A stretch of DNA of 64,000 bases from Pontiella desulfatans (GCF_900890425.1 NZ_CAAHFG010000001.1:4216001-4280000); one strand, 5' to 3'. Numbered from the stretch's first letter, positions 7,550 through 16,632 are shown. The notes: generated from the sequence alone by a model not told the origin. Translations and numbers: made by a program.

Positions 7550-10012
7550 ATGAATATGAAAAAGCTACTCATCATTGGAGGCGTTGCCGGCGGAGCCAGC
7601 GCTGCGGCGCGTGCGCGTCGTCTGGACGAAAATGCGGAAATCATCCTGTTTGAACGCGGGCCGGATATTTCGTTCGCCAACTGCGGCTTGCCCTACCACA
7701 TCGGTGGCGCGATTGCCGAACGAGACAAACTGCTGGTCACCACGCCCGCCGCCATGGTTGCCAAGTTTAACATCGATGTGCGGGTGCTGAGCGAAGTGGT
7801 TTCCATCGACCGCGACAAAAAGGAACTCACCATCAAGAACCTCAAGACCGGCGAGGAATATACCGAAGCCTACGACGCACTGGTTCTCAGCCCCGGCGCG
7901 GCCCCCATTCGCCCGCCGATTCCCGGTATCGACCAACCTAACGTGCTCACGCTTCGCAACCTCGAAGACATGGATCGGATTATCGAAGCGTTGGCAGGCA
8001 AGAAGAGCGCCGCCGTGATTGGCGGCGGATACATTGGCCTCGAAATGGCCGAGGCGCTGCGGGAAAAGAAATACGACACCACCCTGATCGAGCTGGCCCC
8101 ACAGGTCATGGGCCCGGCCGATCCCGAGATGGCCAGCCTCCTGCACCAGGAACTGCGGCTCTTCGGGGTTAATCTCAAGCTCGAAACCTCGGTGACCGCC
8201 TTCGAAGAAGCCCGAAACGGGGTTGATCTGATCCTGAGCGACGGCGATCGCCTGCACGTCGATGTGGCCATCCTGGCGATCGGAGTAAAACCGGAGGCAA
8301 CCCTCGCCATCGACGCGGGGCTGGAGCTCGGGGTTACGGGCGGCATCAAGGTGGACGACCACATGCTAACGTCCGATCCGTCCATTTATGCCGTCGGCGA
8401 CGCGGTCGAAGTGACCGACTTCACCACCGGGCAGCCGGCGCTGATTCCGCTGGCCGGCCCCGCCAACCGCCAGGGGCGCATTGCGGCCGACAATATTTTC
8501 GGGGGCGACAGCTCCTACAAAAACACGCAAGGAACCGCCATCTGCAAGGTCTTCAACATGGCGATCGGCATGACCGGCCTGAGCGAAAAAATGGCAAAGC
8601 GCACCGGGGTATCCTATGAAAAGGTCTATGTGCACCCGGCCAGCCATGCCTCCTACTACCCCGGCTCGCACCCGATCTCGCTCAAGCTGCTGTTTGATCC
8701 GCAAACGGGCAAGGTGCTCGGCGCCCAGGCCGTCGGCGCCGATGGCGTCGATAAACGCATCGATGTGCTGGCCGTGGCGATCCGCGCCGGACTGACCGTC
8801 CATGATCTTGAAGAGATGGAACTCACCTATGCCCCACCGTTCGGCTCCGCCAAGGATCCGGTCAACTATGCCGGCTTTGTTGCATCCAACGTGCTGCGCG
8901 GCGATGTGGCCCTGTTCCACGTGGAGGAAGCCTGCAATCCGGCCGACCACCAAAAATTGATCGATGTCCGCAATCCCGAGGAAGTGGAAGGCGGAACGAT
9001 TCCCGGAGCCAAGAATATTCCGCTCGGCCAGCTACGCGAAAAACTGGCCGACCTCGACAAGGAACGGGAATACCTGATCTTCTGCCAGGTTGGTCTTCGC
9101 GGATATCTCGCCTGCCGCATCCTGACCCAGAACGGGTTCAAGTGCCGCAACCTGACGGGGGGCTATAAAACCTATTCCATGGTCACGGCCCAGCAGCTCT
9201 CGGCCGTTCCGGAAAACGACCAAACCTCGGATGATCCAGGGGAAGAGTCGATCAGCAAAGCCGGAAAACCGACGGCGGCAGGCCATGTGGTGAAGCACAT
9301 TGATACCAGCGGACTCCAGTGCCCGGGGCCGATCATGAGCCTTAAGAACGCCCTCGACGAAATCCAACCCGGAGAAGCGCTGACCATCCTTTCAACCGAC
9401 AACGGCTTTGCTGCGGATATTCCGGCCTGGTGCAACTCCACCGGCAACCAGCTCGATTCCGTGGCCCCGGCCAAGGGCGGCGGCTATGAGGCAACCATTA
9501 CCAAACTCCAACGTGCCGATGTGTGTTCCGCCGTGCATGGAGGCCCCAAGCGCTTCACCAACGTGGTCTTCAGCAACGACCTCGACCGGGCGCTCGCTTC
9601 GTTCATCATTGCCAACGGCGCCGCCACCATGGGCTACGAGGTTACCCTGTTCTTCACCTTCTGGGGGCTTAACATCCTCCGCAAGCAGGGGCCGGTTACC
9701 CTCAAGAAAACCATGATCGAAAAAATGTTCGGCAAGATGATGCCGCAAGGGCCGGAAAAGCTATCCCTTTCGCAGCTCCACATGGGCGGAATGGGGACGG
9801 CCATGATGAAGGATGTCATGAAAAAGAAAAACGTCTCCACCCTGCCCGAGCTGATCAAGTCCGCCCAAAAGAACGGGGTCAAAATGGTGGCGTGCACCAT
9901 GACCATGGATCTGATGGGCATCAAGAGCGAAGAACTGATCGACGGCATCGAGGAAGGCGGCGTGGCGATGTATATCGACCACCTTGGAAACAATGCCAAC
10001 CTGTTCATCTAG
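7550..10012 (+). CDS. CoA-disulfide reductase / rhodanese / TusA / DsrE four-domain fusion
   Basis: An 820-aa protein with four sulfur-handling domains in series. Residues 1-450 are a pyridine nucleotide-disulfide oxidoreductase of the CoA-disulfide/persulfide reductase type (FAD motif LIIGGVAGGASAAARARR; redox Cys45 in SFANCGLPY). Residues about 465-545 are a rhodanese domain with catalytic Cys512 (FCQVGLRGY). Residues about 580-655 are a TusA-like domain with Cys591 in the CPGP motif. Residues about 665-820 are a DsrE-like domain with Cys782 (VACTMTMDLMG). Such fusions use NAD(P)H to reduce persulfides or polysulfides and pass sulfane sulfur between cysteines. The first two domains alone resemble known CoA-disulfide reductase-rhodanese proteins; the extra two complete a relay on one chain. 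It heads a run of small membrane-associated genes and is probably controlled by the ArsR-family protein upstream. Confidence 0.92.
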   Translation: MNMKKLLIIGGVAGGASAAARARRLDENAEIILFERGPDISFANCGLPYHIGGAIAERDKLLVTTPAAMVAKFNIDVRVLSEVVSIDRDKKELTIKNLKTGEEYTEAYDALVLSPGAAPIRPPIPGIDQPNVLTLRNLEDMDRIIEALAGKKSAAVIGGGYIGLEMAEALREKKYDTTLIELAPQVMGPADPEMASLLHQELRLFGVNLKLETSVTAFEEARNGVDLILSDGDRLHVDVAILAIGVKPEATLAIDAGLELGVTGGIKVDDHMLTSDPSIYAVGDAVEVTDFTTGQPALIPLAGPANRQGRIAADNIFGGDSSYKNTQGTAICKVFNMAIGMTGLSEKMAKRTGVSYEKVYVHPASHASYYPGSHPISLKLLFDPQTGKVLGAQAVGADGVDKRIDVLAVAIRAGLTVHDLEEMELTYAPPFGSAKDPVNYAGFVASNVLRGDVALFHVEEACNPADHQKLIDVRNPEEVEGGTIPGAKNIPLGQLREKLADLDKEREYLIFCQVGLRGYLACRILTQNGFKCRNLTGGYKTYSMVTAQQLSAVPENDQTSDDPGEESISKAGKPTAAGHVVKHIDTSGLQCPGPIMSLKNALDEIQPGEALTILSTDNGFAADIPAWCNSTGNQLDSVAPAKGGGYEATITKLQRADVCSAVHGGPKRFTNVVFSNDLDRALASFIIANGAATMGYEVTLFFTFWGLNILRKQGPVTLKKTMIEKMFGKMMPQGPEKLSLSQLHMGGMGTAMMKDVMKKKNVSTLPELIKSAQKNGVKMVACTMTMDLMGIKSEELIDGIEEGGVAMYIDHLGNNANLFI

Positions 10013-10023
10013 CAAAGGGCGCA

Positions 10024-10209
10024 ATGGACAAGACATCCGTCATTAGACTTTGCATCAGCATACTGGTTGGAGGTGTTTTGGGAGCCGTGATGGGATATTT
10101 CGGGAAATGCACTTCCGGCACCTGCCCCCTCACGGCCACCCCCTGGCGCGGCGCCATTTATGGCGCCGTGATGGGCGCCCTCTTCAGTTTTTCATTCGTA
10201 AAACAATAA
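10024..10209 (+). CDS. DUF6132-type small membrane protein
   Basis: Protein of 61 aa with two hydrophobic segments (residues about 7-25 and 43-60) and a central GKCTSGTCPLT motif followed by PWRGAIYGAVMGAL, the pattern of DUF6132 proteins. The CxxxxxC pair would lie at one membrane face. The function of the family is unknown; its place directly after the sulfur-transfer fusion (11-base gap) suggests a role in sulfur-compound passage or membrane-side redox. The start at 10024 gives the expected length; longer readings run into the preceding gene. Confidence 0.8.
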   Translation: MDKTSVIRLCISILVGGVLGAVMGYFGKCTSGTCPLTATPWRGAIYGAVMGALFSFSFVKQ

Positions 10210-10220
10210 GGAGCATCACC

Positions 10221-10679
10221 ATGAAACAATTCGTATACGGAGCCGTGTTCGGCATCGCCGTCGGGCTCGTTGCCGCAGCGCTGACCATGCCTAAACTCAT
10301 GCTGAAGGAGGCCGCCAGTCCATTGGGCTATGAAGAGACCATTGAACATATCCAGAAAAAAGTGACGGATGGCGGCTGGAAGGTGTCTGCACTGATGAGA
10401 TTGGATAAGTCGCTCGCCAAGGAAGGCAAGGACGTGTTGCCGGTCGCCTCGTTCAAGATTTGCCAGCCGGATCACGCCGAGCAGATCTTGCGGGACGACG
10501 ACGCGCGTTTTCTTTCGGTCATGATGCCCTGCTCCATTGGGGTGTATGAAAAGGCGGACGGCAAAACCTATATCTCGACCATGAACAGCGGCCTGATGGG
10601 CCGGTTGTTCGGCGGCACCGCCCAGCAAGTAATGGGAGGCGCCGTTGCGGACGAAACCGCCGAATTCGTGAAGTTTTAA
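10221..10679 (+). CDS. DUF302 domain protein with N-terminal membrane anchor
   Basis: Protein of 152 aa. It starts with a hydrophobic segment (FVYGAVFGIAVGLVAAAL), a membrane anchor or uncleaved signal, followed by a DUF302 domain (VTDGGWKVSALMRLDKSLAK, KICQPDHAEQIL, MMPCSIGVYEK). DUF302 domains are small dimeric folds of unknown activity often found near sulfur or heavy-metal genes. Cysteines in KICQPDH and MPCSIG are candidates for function. AAGGAG precedes the ATG at 10221. It lies 11 bases after the DUF6132 gene and nine before the next, so it is part of the same operon. Confidence 0.85.
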   Translation: MKQFVYGAVFGIAVGLVAAALTMPKLMLKEAASPLGYEETIEHIQKKVTDGGWKVSALMRLDKSLAKEGKDVLPVASFKICQPDHAEQILRDDDARFLSVMMPCSIGVYEKADGKTYISTMNSGLMGRLFGGTAQQVMGGAVADETAEFVKF

Positions 10680-10688
10680 GGAGAGAAA

Positions 10689-11507
10689 ATGACCCTACGC
10701 AAGACCACATCGCTGACCACGCTGCTATCGTTCATCCTGCTGCTGTTCACCAGCATCATCCTCTATGTCACCCCGCAGGGGAAAATCGCCTTCTGGGCCA
10801 ACTGGAAGATGCTGGGGATCGGCAAGGAGGAATGGGGCGCGCTGCACACCAACCTCGGCTTCCTGTTTATTATCGCGGGCATCCTGCACACGGTGCTGAA
10901 CTGGAAGCCGATCGTGGCCTACATGAAAAACAAGGCGCAACAGCTCAAGGTGTTCACCGGCGACTTTAATCTGGCGCTGGGAATCACACTGGTCATCGTG
11001 TTGTTCACCATGTTCGAGCTTCCGCCGATCGTTGGCGTCCAGCGCTTCAACGAAAAGCTGAAGGATGCCGCCGCCAAGGAATACGGCGAACCGCCCTACG
11101 GCCATGCCGAGGCCTCGCCGCTCAAGTCGTTCTGCAAGCGCACCGGACTGGATGTGGACGAATCCATCAAGAAGATGGAAGAGCAAGGTCTTGAAGGGGT
11201 TTCCGACACAGCCACGCTGGCCCAGATCGCCGAAGCCAATGCCATGACCCCGCAGCAGGTCTACAACCTCATCAAGCCCGCCCCCGTCGCCAAGAGCAAT
11301 GGCATGCCCGAACATCCCGGAACAGGCTTCGGGCGCAAAACCCTCGGCGACGTTTGCGGAGAATTCAAGCTGGATACCGATGCCATGATCAAGGGCCTGA
11401 AGGGCGAAGGCATCGAAGCCGAAGCAACGGCCACCATGAAGGCGATTGCCGAGAAGCACAGCATGGATCCCCACGGCATCTACGAAGTGATGCTTCAGTT
11501 GCAATAA
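10689..11507 (+). CDS. DUF4405 membrane protein with two cysteine-bearing helical repeats
   Basis: Protein of 272 aa. Three hydrophobic helices occupy residues about 8-28, 50-75 and 92-115. Histidines in WGALHTNLGF and AGILHTVLNW are spaced one helical stretch apart and could ligate haem b, as proposed for DUF4405-type cytochrome-like proteins. The soluble C-terminal half holds two copies of a module of about 55 residues, beginning SFCKRTGLDVDESIKKMEEQ and DVCGEFKLDTDAMIKGLKGE, each with one conserved Cys and an LxxIAExxxMxPxxVY tail. The paralogue downstream has one copy. Membrane electron transfer linked to the sulfur fusion is plausible but inferred. Confidence 0.8.
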   Translation: MTLRKTTSLTTLLSFILLLFTSIILYVTPQGKIAFWANWKMLGIGKEEWGALHTNLGFLFIIAGILHTVLNWKPIVAYMKNKAQQLKVFTGDFNLALGITLVIVLFTMFELPPIVGVQRFNEKLKDAAAKEYGEPPYGHAEASPLKSFCKRTGLDVDESIKKMEEQGLEGVSDTATLAQIAEANAMTPQQVYNLIKPAPVAKSNGMPEHPGTGFGRKTLGDVCGEFKLDTDAMIKGLKGEGIEAEATATMKAIAEKHSMDPHGIYEVMLQLQ

Positions 11508-11569
11508 GCGCCGGAGGGGATGCTGTTTTTCGAGTTTACGCCATACGGAATACGCAGTAGCTTGCCCCC

Positions 11570-12187
11570 ATGTCGCCGAGAAGAATTACATCGTTAACCG
11601 CCCTGCTCTCGTTCATGGCATTGGCATTCACCAGTGTCGTGTCCTATCTTGCCCCGCGCGGCCCCGGCTCCAGCAGCTGGGAAGCGCTGGGCATGGACAA
11701 GCACCGCTGGTTTGCCCTGCACACCGATCTCGGCGTCCTGTTCCTGGTCGCCTGCATCGTGCATACGCTCTACAACATCAAGCCGATCATCGCCTACATG
11801 AAAAACACGTTCGGGCACTTCCGGCTGTTCACCATCAACTTCAACATTGCCCTGGCCCTGACGTTGTGGATGATCATGAGTTCACTCTTCAGCCTGCCCC
11901 CCGTCAGCGCCATCCAGCGCTATAAGGAAAGCCGGGGCAACCGGGAGCGGCACCACCCGGAAGCCGTTGCAGCGGGAAAAGCATCCCTTCCCGCAAACCC
12001 GCCGTTTTTCTATAGCCGCAAATCCCTAGGCGGCCTTTGCGAAAAATACCACCTCAACGAGGGGAAGCTCCTCGAACAGCTTGAACGCCTCGGCATCAAG
12101 GCCCAGGGGGATTGGTCGATCAAGCGGATCGCCGAGGAAAACGACATGGCCTCCGAATCGGTGTACGAGGCGATCAAAGGGATGTAG
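11570..12187 (+). CDS. DUF4405 membrane protein, shorter paralogue
   Basis: Protein of 205 aa, clearly related to the preceding gene: same start (ITSLTALLSFMALAFTSVVS), same histidine pair (WFALHTDLGV, CIVHTLYNIKPIIAYMKN) and three membrane helices. It carries a single C-terminal copy of the cysteine-bearing module (SLGGLCEKYHLNEGKLLEQL, then IAEENDMASESVYEAI). A 62-base gap separates the two, with no obvious Shine-Dalgarno sequence before 11570. It ends the plus-strand run; the next gene is convergent. It probably arose by tandem duplication with loss or gain of one module. Confidence 0.78.
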   Translation: MSPRRITSLTALLSFMALAFTSVVSYLAPRGPGSSSWEALGMDKHRWFALHTDLGVLFLVACIVHTLYNIKPIIAYMKNTFGHFRLFTINFNIALALTLWMIMSSLFSLPPVSAIQRYKESRGNRERHHPEAVAAGKASLPANPPFFYSRKSLGGLCEKYHLNEGKLLEQLERLGIKAQGDWSIKRIAEENDMASESVYEAIKGM

Positions 12188-12219
12188 GGCACCGCCCAGG
12201 CAGCGCCCTGTCCGCACGT

Positions 12220-14550
12220 TTATTTCCGGACAATCACAACCCAATCCTTGCCGGGATCGGAGGGAGGGAGCCCAAGAGTCTGCATGCGGCCGCCCTTGCA
12301 CTTCTTGACGCTGCCTTTTTGCAGCGGTCCGCCTTCGCGCGGATTGAACCATTGCACCGCGAACGAACCGGACACCTCCGTAAGATCCAGCGAGGCGCCT
12401 TCGGCGTTGCGCAGGTAGGCCACATAGCACTCGCCGGCCTTGGCCAAACAGTATCCGGAGTTGTCGTTGGCCTCGTTCCCGATCAGCGCGTTGGCGTTGG
12501 CCATTTCCCAGAACGGAATTTCCTTATCGCGGAAAAAGTCGAGGGCAATGCGGCTGTAGCGCCAGGTCATTTCGCGGCTGCGCCAGTTTTCGGCGAGCAG
12601 GTCGTTCTCGGGCAGGCGGTAGCCAAAATAGTATTCGACGCCCGTTCCGCCGGCCATCAGCGTGCCCCAGAGGACTTCGGTGCGAACGTCGTCGACGGAG
12701 GGCACTTTCAGCTTTTGCTTGCCCTTCGCGATCTCGACCAAGGCCTCGGCCATGCCGGGCCAGTCGGGATCGGGCGGCGAACCGGCCCCGGCATTGCCCG
12801 CCTCGTCGAAGGCCACGATCCAGGGATGTCCGGAAGCCTCGGAGCGGGTAACCCACTTGAGCGTGTCGGTGTGGGTCATTGCCACATCGCTGTTCTGGAT
12901 CGAAAGTCCGGTCAGCATATCCTTGCGGCCGACAAACCAGCCATAGACCTCGTCCTGCTGGTTCGGGTAGGTGTGCAGCACGAGGTTGTGGCCATAGGGA
13001 TCGGTTTTACGGATATAGGCGGCCATCGGCTCGAGCTCGTCGAGTTTCTGGGTGTTTTCCTCGCCCATGTTCCAGTTGAGCGCAAGGTTGTGGCCAAAGC
13101 GTGCAATCATTTCGCGCAGGTAGGCCTCGCGCTCCTTGCCGAACCGGCCGCCGTCGAGGGCATTCAGCTTGCCCTGCTCGTTCTTGCCGCGCTTGTCGTC
13201 GTTCTCGGTTTCCTGCAGCTTGAAATGAAGATACATGCCCTTCGCCGTGCCGTGGTCGAACACGATGCCCCACTGGTCGAGCTTGGAACAGTCGAAGTGC
13301 AGTTTGTCGGCACGGGCAACGTGCGGCCAAACGTTGTCGCCATCGCCCCCGGCGTTGTAGGTCAGGAACGAAAACGCATTGGCCCCGGTGGACGAGAGAT
13401 AGTTGACGGCACCGATCAGGCCCTTGCCCTTTCCGCCTTTCCAGCTGGGATCGCCGGGCGCCCAATCGTTGGCGTGCGCGGAGAAGGTCTTGAGCGGAAC
13501 CTTCGGTTTGTTGGCGACGGTGTTGTCGAAGTCGGCATAGCCCAGCAGGGTTTCCGGCGCATCGGCCCCGGCCTTGAGGAACCATTCGCCCGAATCCGCG
13601 AAACGCAGGTAGCGCCCGCCGACATACTGCAACCGCCCCTTGCCGCGCAAATCGCGTCCGGTCTTGTCGGATTTCCCGACCTCGAACGACCCACCCTTCC
13701 CATCAAAGGCCGTACCCTTGAACGAAACCGCGTAGTTCCACTTCCCGGCCTTGTCCGGCGAAAGGTGCGCGCGCCATTTGGTGCCGCACTCGGCGGAGGT
13801 TTCGCCGGCATTGCCGTCGGCGGCGAAATAGCCGGGCACCACATATTCCGGCGAACCGGATTCATGGACAAAGGTCACATCCATGCGACGGTCGATGAAT
13901 GGATTGGGCTGGTTGTCGAGTTCGTGGGCAAAGGGCCCGTCGAGGGTCAGGGTTACCTTGTGCCACGTTTTCAATTCACCGGAAATCTCCACCGCGCCAT
14001 CCCCATCCGGCCCGCGTTTCCCGTGCAGGGGAACCACAATGGCCCCCGTTTCCGCGTTTGGCGTAGCGGATGCCTTCGCTGCAAGGGAAGCCCCGCCATC
14101 CACCGGCGCGAACGCGAGTGCGGCCCAGCGGGCGCGGCTCCACTCCTTGCCGTCGGCCGAGGCAATGAACCCCTTCACCCGCACAATGTCGCCGTCGTTA
14201 ATCGCGACCTTGCTCCAGCGCCGATGGAAACCGGCTCCCTCTTCGAACGTCTCCTTGCTGGGCGGGCAGACCACTTTGCCCAGGCTTTTCGACTCGACCA
14301 GCACCTCGAAGGAGGACTGGCCATCGTTTTCGCCCACCATTTCCAGGACAACATCGTAGGTTCCGTCGCGGTACGGGAAAACGAGGCTGGCCTCGCCGTC
14401 CTTATCCTGGTTCGGATTCACGGCCAGCCATTTGCCGCGGTCTTGGTAGAATCCCTTTTCAATGGAGAATTCCGTCGCCTTTATCCGCCCCGACCCGTTT
14501 GCGAGTGCAACACCCGCCGCCAGAAGAACAACCAACATGTGCTTAATCAT
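12220..14550 (-). CDS. Secreted DUF5060-domain glycoside hydrolase
   Basis: Protein of 776 aa with a signal peptide (MIKHMLVVLLAAGVALANGS). An N-terminal domain of about 120 residues is not shared with the neighbour. A DUF5060 sandwich domain (residues about 190-330) precedes a predicted TIM-barrel (about 335-680) and a C-terminal beta domain (VQWFNPREGGPL). Candidate catalytic acids are Glu in ALNWNMGEEN near 495 and Asp/Glu in WIVAFDEAGN near 579; both recur in the adjacent paralogue. The ATG at 14550 is preferred over the one seven codons upstream, because AAAGGGG lies seven to eight bases before it and the signal peptide then starts properly. Substrate unknown; neighbouring sulfatases suggest a sulfated or branched glycan. 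Confidence 0.8.
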   Translation of the reverse strand: MIKHMLVVLLAAGVALANGSGRIKATEFSIEKGFYQDRGKWLAVNPNQDKDGEASLVFPYRDGTYDVVLEMVGENDGQSSFEVLVESKSLGKVVCPPSKETFEEGAGFHRRWSKVAINDGDIVRVKGFIASADGKEWSRARWAALAFAPVDGGASLAAKASATPNAETGAIVVPLHGKRGPDGDGAVEISGELKTWHKVTLTLDGPFAHELDNQPNPFIDRRMDVTFVHESGSPEYVVPGYFAADGNAGETSAECGTKWRAHLSPDKAGKWNYAVSFKGTAFDGKGGSFEVGKSDKTGRDLRGKGRLQYVGGRYLRFADSGEWFLKAGADAPETLLGYADFDNTVANKPKVPLKTFSAHANDWAPGDPSWKGGKGKGLIGAVNYLSSTGANAFSFLTYNAGGDGDNVWPHVARADKLHFDCSKLDQWGIVFDHGTAKGMYLHFKLQETENDDKRGKNEQGKLNALDGGRFGKEREAYLREMIARFGHNLALNWNMGEENTQKLDELEPMAAYIRKTDPYGHNLVLHTYPNQQDEVYGWFVGRKDMLTGLSIQNSDVAMTHTDTLKWVTRSEASGHPWIVAFDEAGNAGAGSPPDPDWPGMAEALVEIAKGKQKLKVPSVDDVRTEVLWGTLMAGGTGVEYYFGYRLPENDLLAENWRSREMTWRYSRIALDFFRDKEIPFWEMANANALIGNEANDNSGYCLAKAGECYVAYLRNAEGASLDLTEVSGSFAVQWFNPREGGPLQKGSVKKCKGGRMQTLGLPPSDPGKDWVVIVRK

Positions 14551-14706
14551 TGTGCAGCCCCTTTCGTGCATAGTTTGAATAGGTACGCGAAAGCATGCCG
14601 GGATTAGGCACGCAAATCGATAATTTTTGCGCGACGGATTCAGGACCGCGGGACCGAGGAAAACAACGCAAACGCAGCAACCACTCCCGTCATCGGTTCC
14701 CCGTTT

Positions 14707-16521
14707 CTATTTTTTCCTGATCAACGCCACCCAGTCCTTTGCGGGTTCGGCAGGCGCCGAACCAATGTTGACGGACCGGCCCCCTTTAACCACCGCCGTG
14801 GAACCGTCCTGAAGGACGCCGCCATTGCGGGGGTCGAACCACTTAACCGTGTAGTTCCCATTGGCCAGCTCGACCTCAACCGTTCCGCCTTCCGGAACAT
14901 AGGCCATGTATGCCTCGCCAGGCTTTGCCAGGCAGTAGCCCTTGGAAACAAGCTGATCGTCCGGCGCCATTTCCCAATAGGGAACACCGCTCGCCTTGAA
15001 AAATTCAAGCAGGTGGCGGCAGCAGTCCCAGAAGCGGTCGCGCGAGCGGTAGTCCTGGCAGCTCAGGTCGGAGTGCGGCCATTTGTAGCCGAAATACCAT
15101 TCGACGCCCCAGCCGCCGGCCATGAAGGTTCCCCACAGCGCATTCTTGCGCGCATTGAAATGGTTTACGCCGTCCGGATCCTTTTCATCGGGCGCAAGCG
15201 AATAGGATGCGTCGCCCGGCTCGTCGCACGAAACCGCCCAAGGTTTGCCGGCCTTGGCCGATGCCTCGCGGAGTCCAAGCACGGAACCGTGCACCTGGCT
15301 GAAATCCGGCTTGCCGGTCTGCAACGAAGGCCCCGTGTATTGGCTATCCGGCCCCAACAGGTCGTCGAACCACTTTCCGTTGTGGATGACCCGGTGGTGG
15401 CCATAGGGATCCTGTTCGAACAGGCGCTGGGCGCAGGCCAACCGTTCCGGCGTTTCCTGCGGCGGGGTGCGGATGCTGTCGGGCTTGCCCCACTCGCCGC
15501 TCTCTTCGCAGACATTCCAGTTGAGCGCCAGATGGTGGCCGAAACGCGCGATCAGCTCGCGGTAGTAAAGCTTGGTCAAGGCGCCGACCGCCCCGTTGTC
15601 GAGCAATCCCTGGTTTTCCCATTCCATCATTTTGAAATGGAGGAAAAGGCCGAGTTGCTGGGCATGGGCGAACACCGTCTCCCACTGGTCGAGCTTCGAG
15701 CAGTCGAAACGGTCCCACGTATTGTAGTCCACGTACGGGAACACATTCTGGTCGTCGCCGCCGATGTTCATCGTCAGGAACGAAACGGAGTTGAGTCCCT
15801 CGGAGGCGAGGTAGTTCAACGCACCGATGATGGCCTTGCCCTTGCCCTCCTTCCAGCCTGGGTCGCCGGCCTTGAAATCCTTAAGGTGCGCCTCCCAGGT
15901 TTTGACCAGTTCATCCTTGTGGCCATCGTGGTGGAAGGTGCCGTCGAACTCGGCATAGGAAAGGAAGTTTTCCGGAGCGTCGGGGCCGATCTTCAGGAAA
16001 TATTCGCCACTCTCCGCCAGCTTCAGGTAGTGGCCGCCGACATATTGCAGGCGACCGCGCGCCCGGAAGTCGGGATAGCGCTTGTCCGAAGCGGCGATGG
16101 AGAACGAGCCCCTTTCGCCATCCATGAACTGGCCGCTTTCGCCGGTCTTCGGCTTGGTGCTGACCGCCGTCCACTTGCCGCGTCGGAAATCAACCGCATA
16201 GCTCCACTCGCCGGTTTCGTCGGGCGCAAAGTGGGCGCGCCATTGGTTGCCCTTGGCGGCGGAGGTGTTGCCGGCATTGCCATCGGCCGCGAAATAGCCG
16301 GGCACCACATATTCCTTGCCGGACGCCGTATGGGAGAACGTGACATTCAGGCGATAGTTCATGAACGGGTTATAGTCGTCGGATTCCGAGACCTCGGGGC
16401 CATCGAAGGTCAGGGTGACCTTGTGCCACTTTTTCAATTCCCCGGAACACTCGGTGCCCGCCAGCACCCCCGACACCGCCAGCAACAGGCCGGCAAATAA
16501 AACAACACCTTGTTTACGCAT
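14707..16521 (-). CDS. Secreted DUF5060-domain glycoside hydrolase, second paralogue
   Basis: Protein of 604 aa with signal peptide (MRKQGVVLFAGLLLAVSGVLA). It starts directly with the DUF5060 domain (WHKVTLTFDGPEVSESDDYN, VVPGYFAADGNAGNTSAAKG), continues into the barrel (LNYLASEGLNSVSFLTMNIG, FDCSKLDQWETVFAHAQQLG), and ends in the same small C-terminal domain as its neighbour (VKWFDPRNGGVLQDGS). Conserved acids fall at ALNWNVCEES (near residue 338) and WAVSCDEPGD (near 434). It is upstream of its paralogue on the same strand with a 156-base gap that holds no gene. The pair probably arose by duplication; the other copy gained an extra N-terminal domain. Confidence 0.8.
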   Translation of the reverse strand: MRKQGVVLFAGLLLAVSGVLAGTECSGELKKWHKVTLTFDGPEVSESDDYNPFMNYRLNVTFSHTASGKEYVVPGYFAADGNAGNTSAAKGNQWRAHFAPDETGEWSYAVDFRRGKWTAVSTKPKTGESGQFMDGERGSFSIAASDKRYPDFRARGRLQYVGGHYLKLAESGEYFLKIGPDAPENFLSYAEFDGTFHHDGHKDELVKTWEAHLKDFKAGDPGWKEGKGKAIIGALNYLASEGLNSVSFLTMNIGGDDQNVFPYVDYNTWDRFDCSKLDQWETVFAHAQQLGLFLHFKMMEWENQGLLDNGAVGALTKLYYRELIARFGHHLALNWNVCEESGEWGKPDSIRTPPQETPERLACAQRLFEQDPYGHHRVIHNGKWFDDLLGPDSQYTGPSLQTGKPDFSQVHGSVLGLREASAKAGKPWAVSCDEPGDASYSLAPDEKDPDGVNHFNARKNALWGTFMAGGWGVEWYFGYKWPHSDLSCQDYRSRDRFWDCCRHLLEFFKASGVPYWEMAPDDQLVSKGYCLAKPGEAYMAYVPEGGTVEVELANGNYTVKWFDPRNGGVLQDGSTAVVKGGRSVNIGSAPAEPAKDWVALIRKK

Positions 16522-16632
16522 GGAACCTTCCCTTCATGGTTTGGGCTCTCGCCCGTTTCGATAGCTTCCGCAAACCACCCGGTTTTTAGGCGCAACTTTT
16601 TCGAAAATGAGCCTTAAAAACTACGCAAAAAC

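Noticed and set aside
12188-12219. Terminator between the second DUF4405 gene and the DUF5060 gene
   Set aside because: GGGCACCGCC and GGCAGCGCCC can pair only partly and no T-run follows; support is too weak.
12112-14607. Plus-strand open frame of 831 codons antisense to the first DUF5060 gene
   Set aside because: Same reason: a shadow of high-GC third positions; the minus-strand frame has a signal peptide, ribosome site and family motifs.
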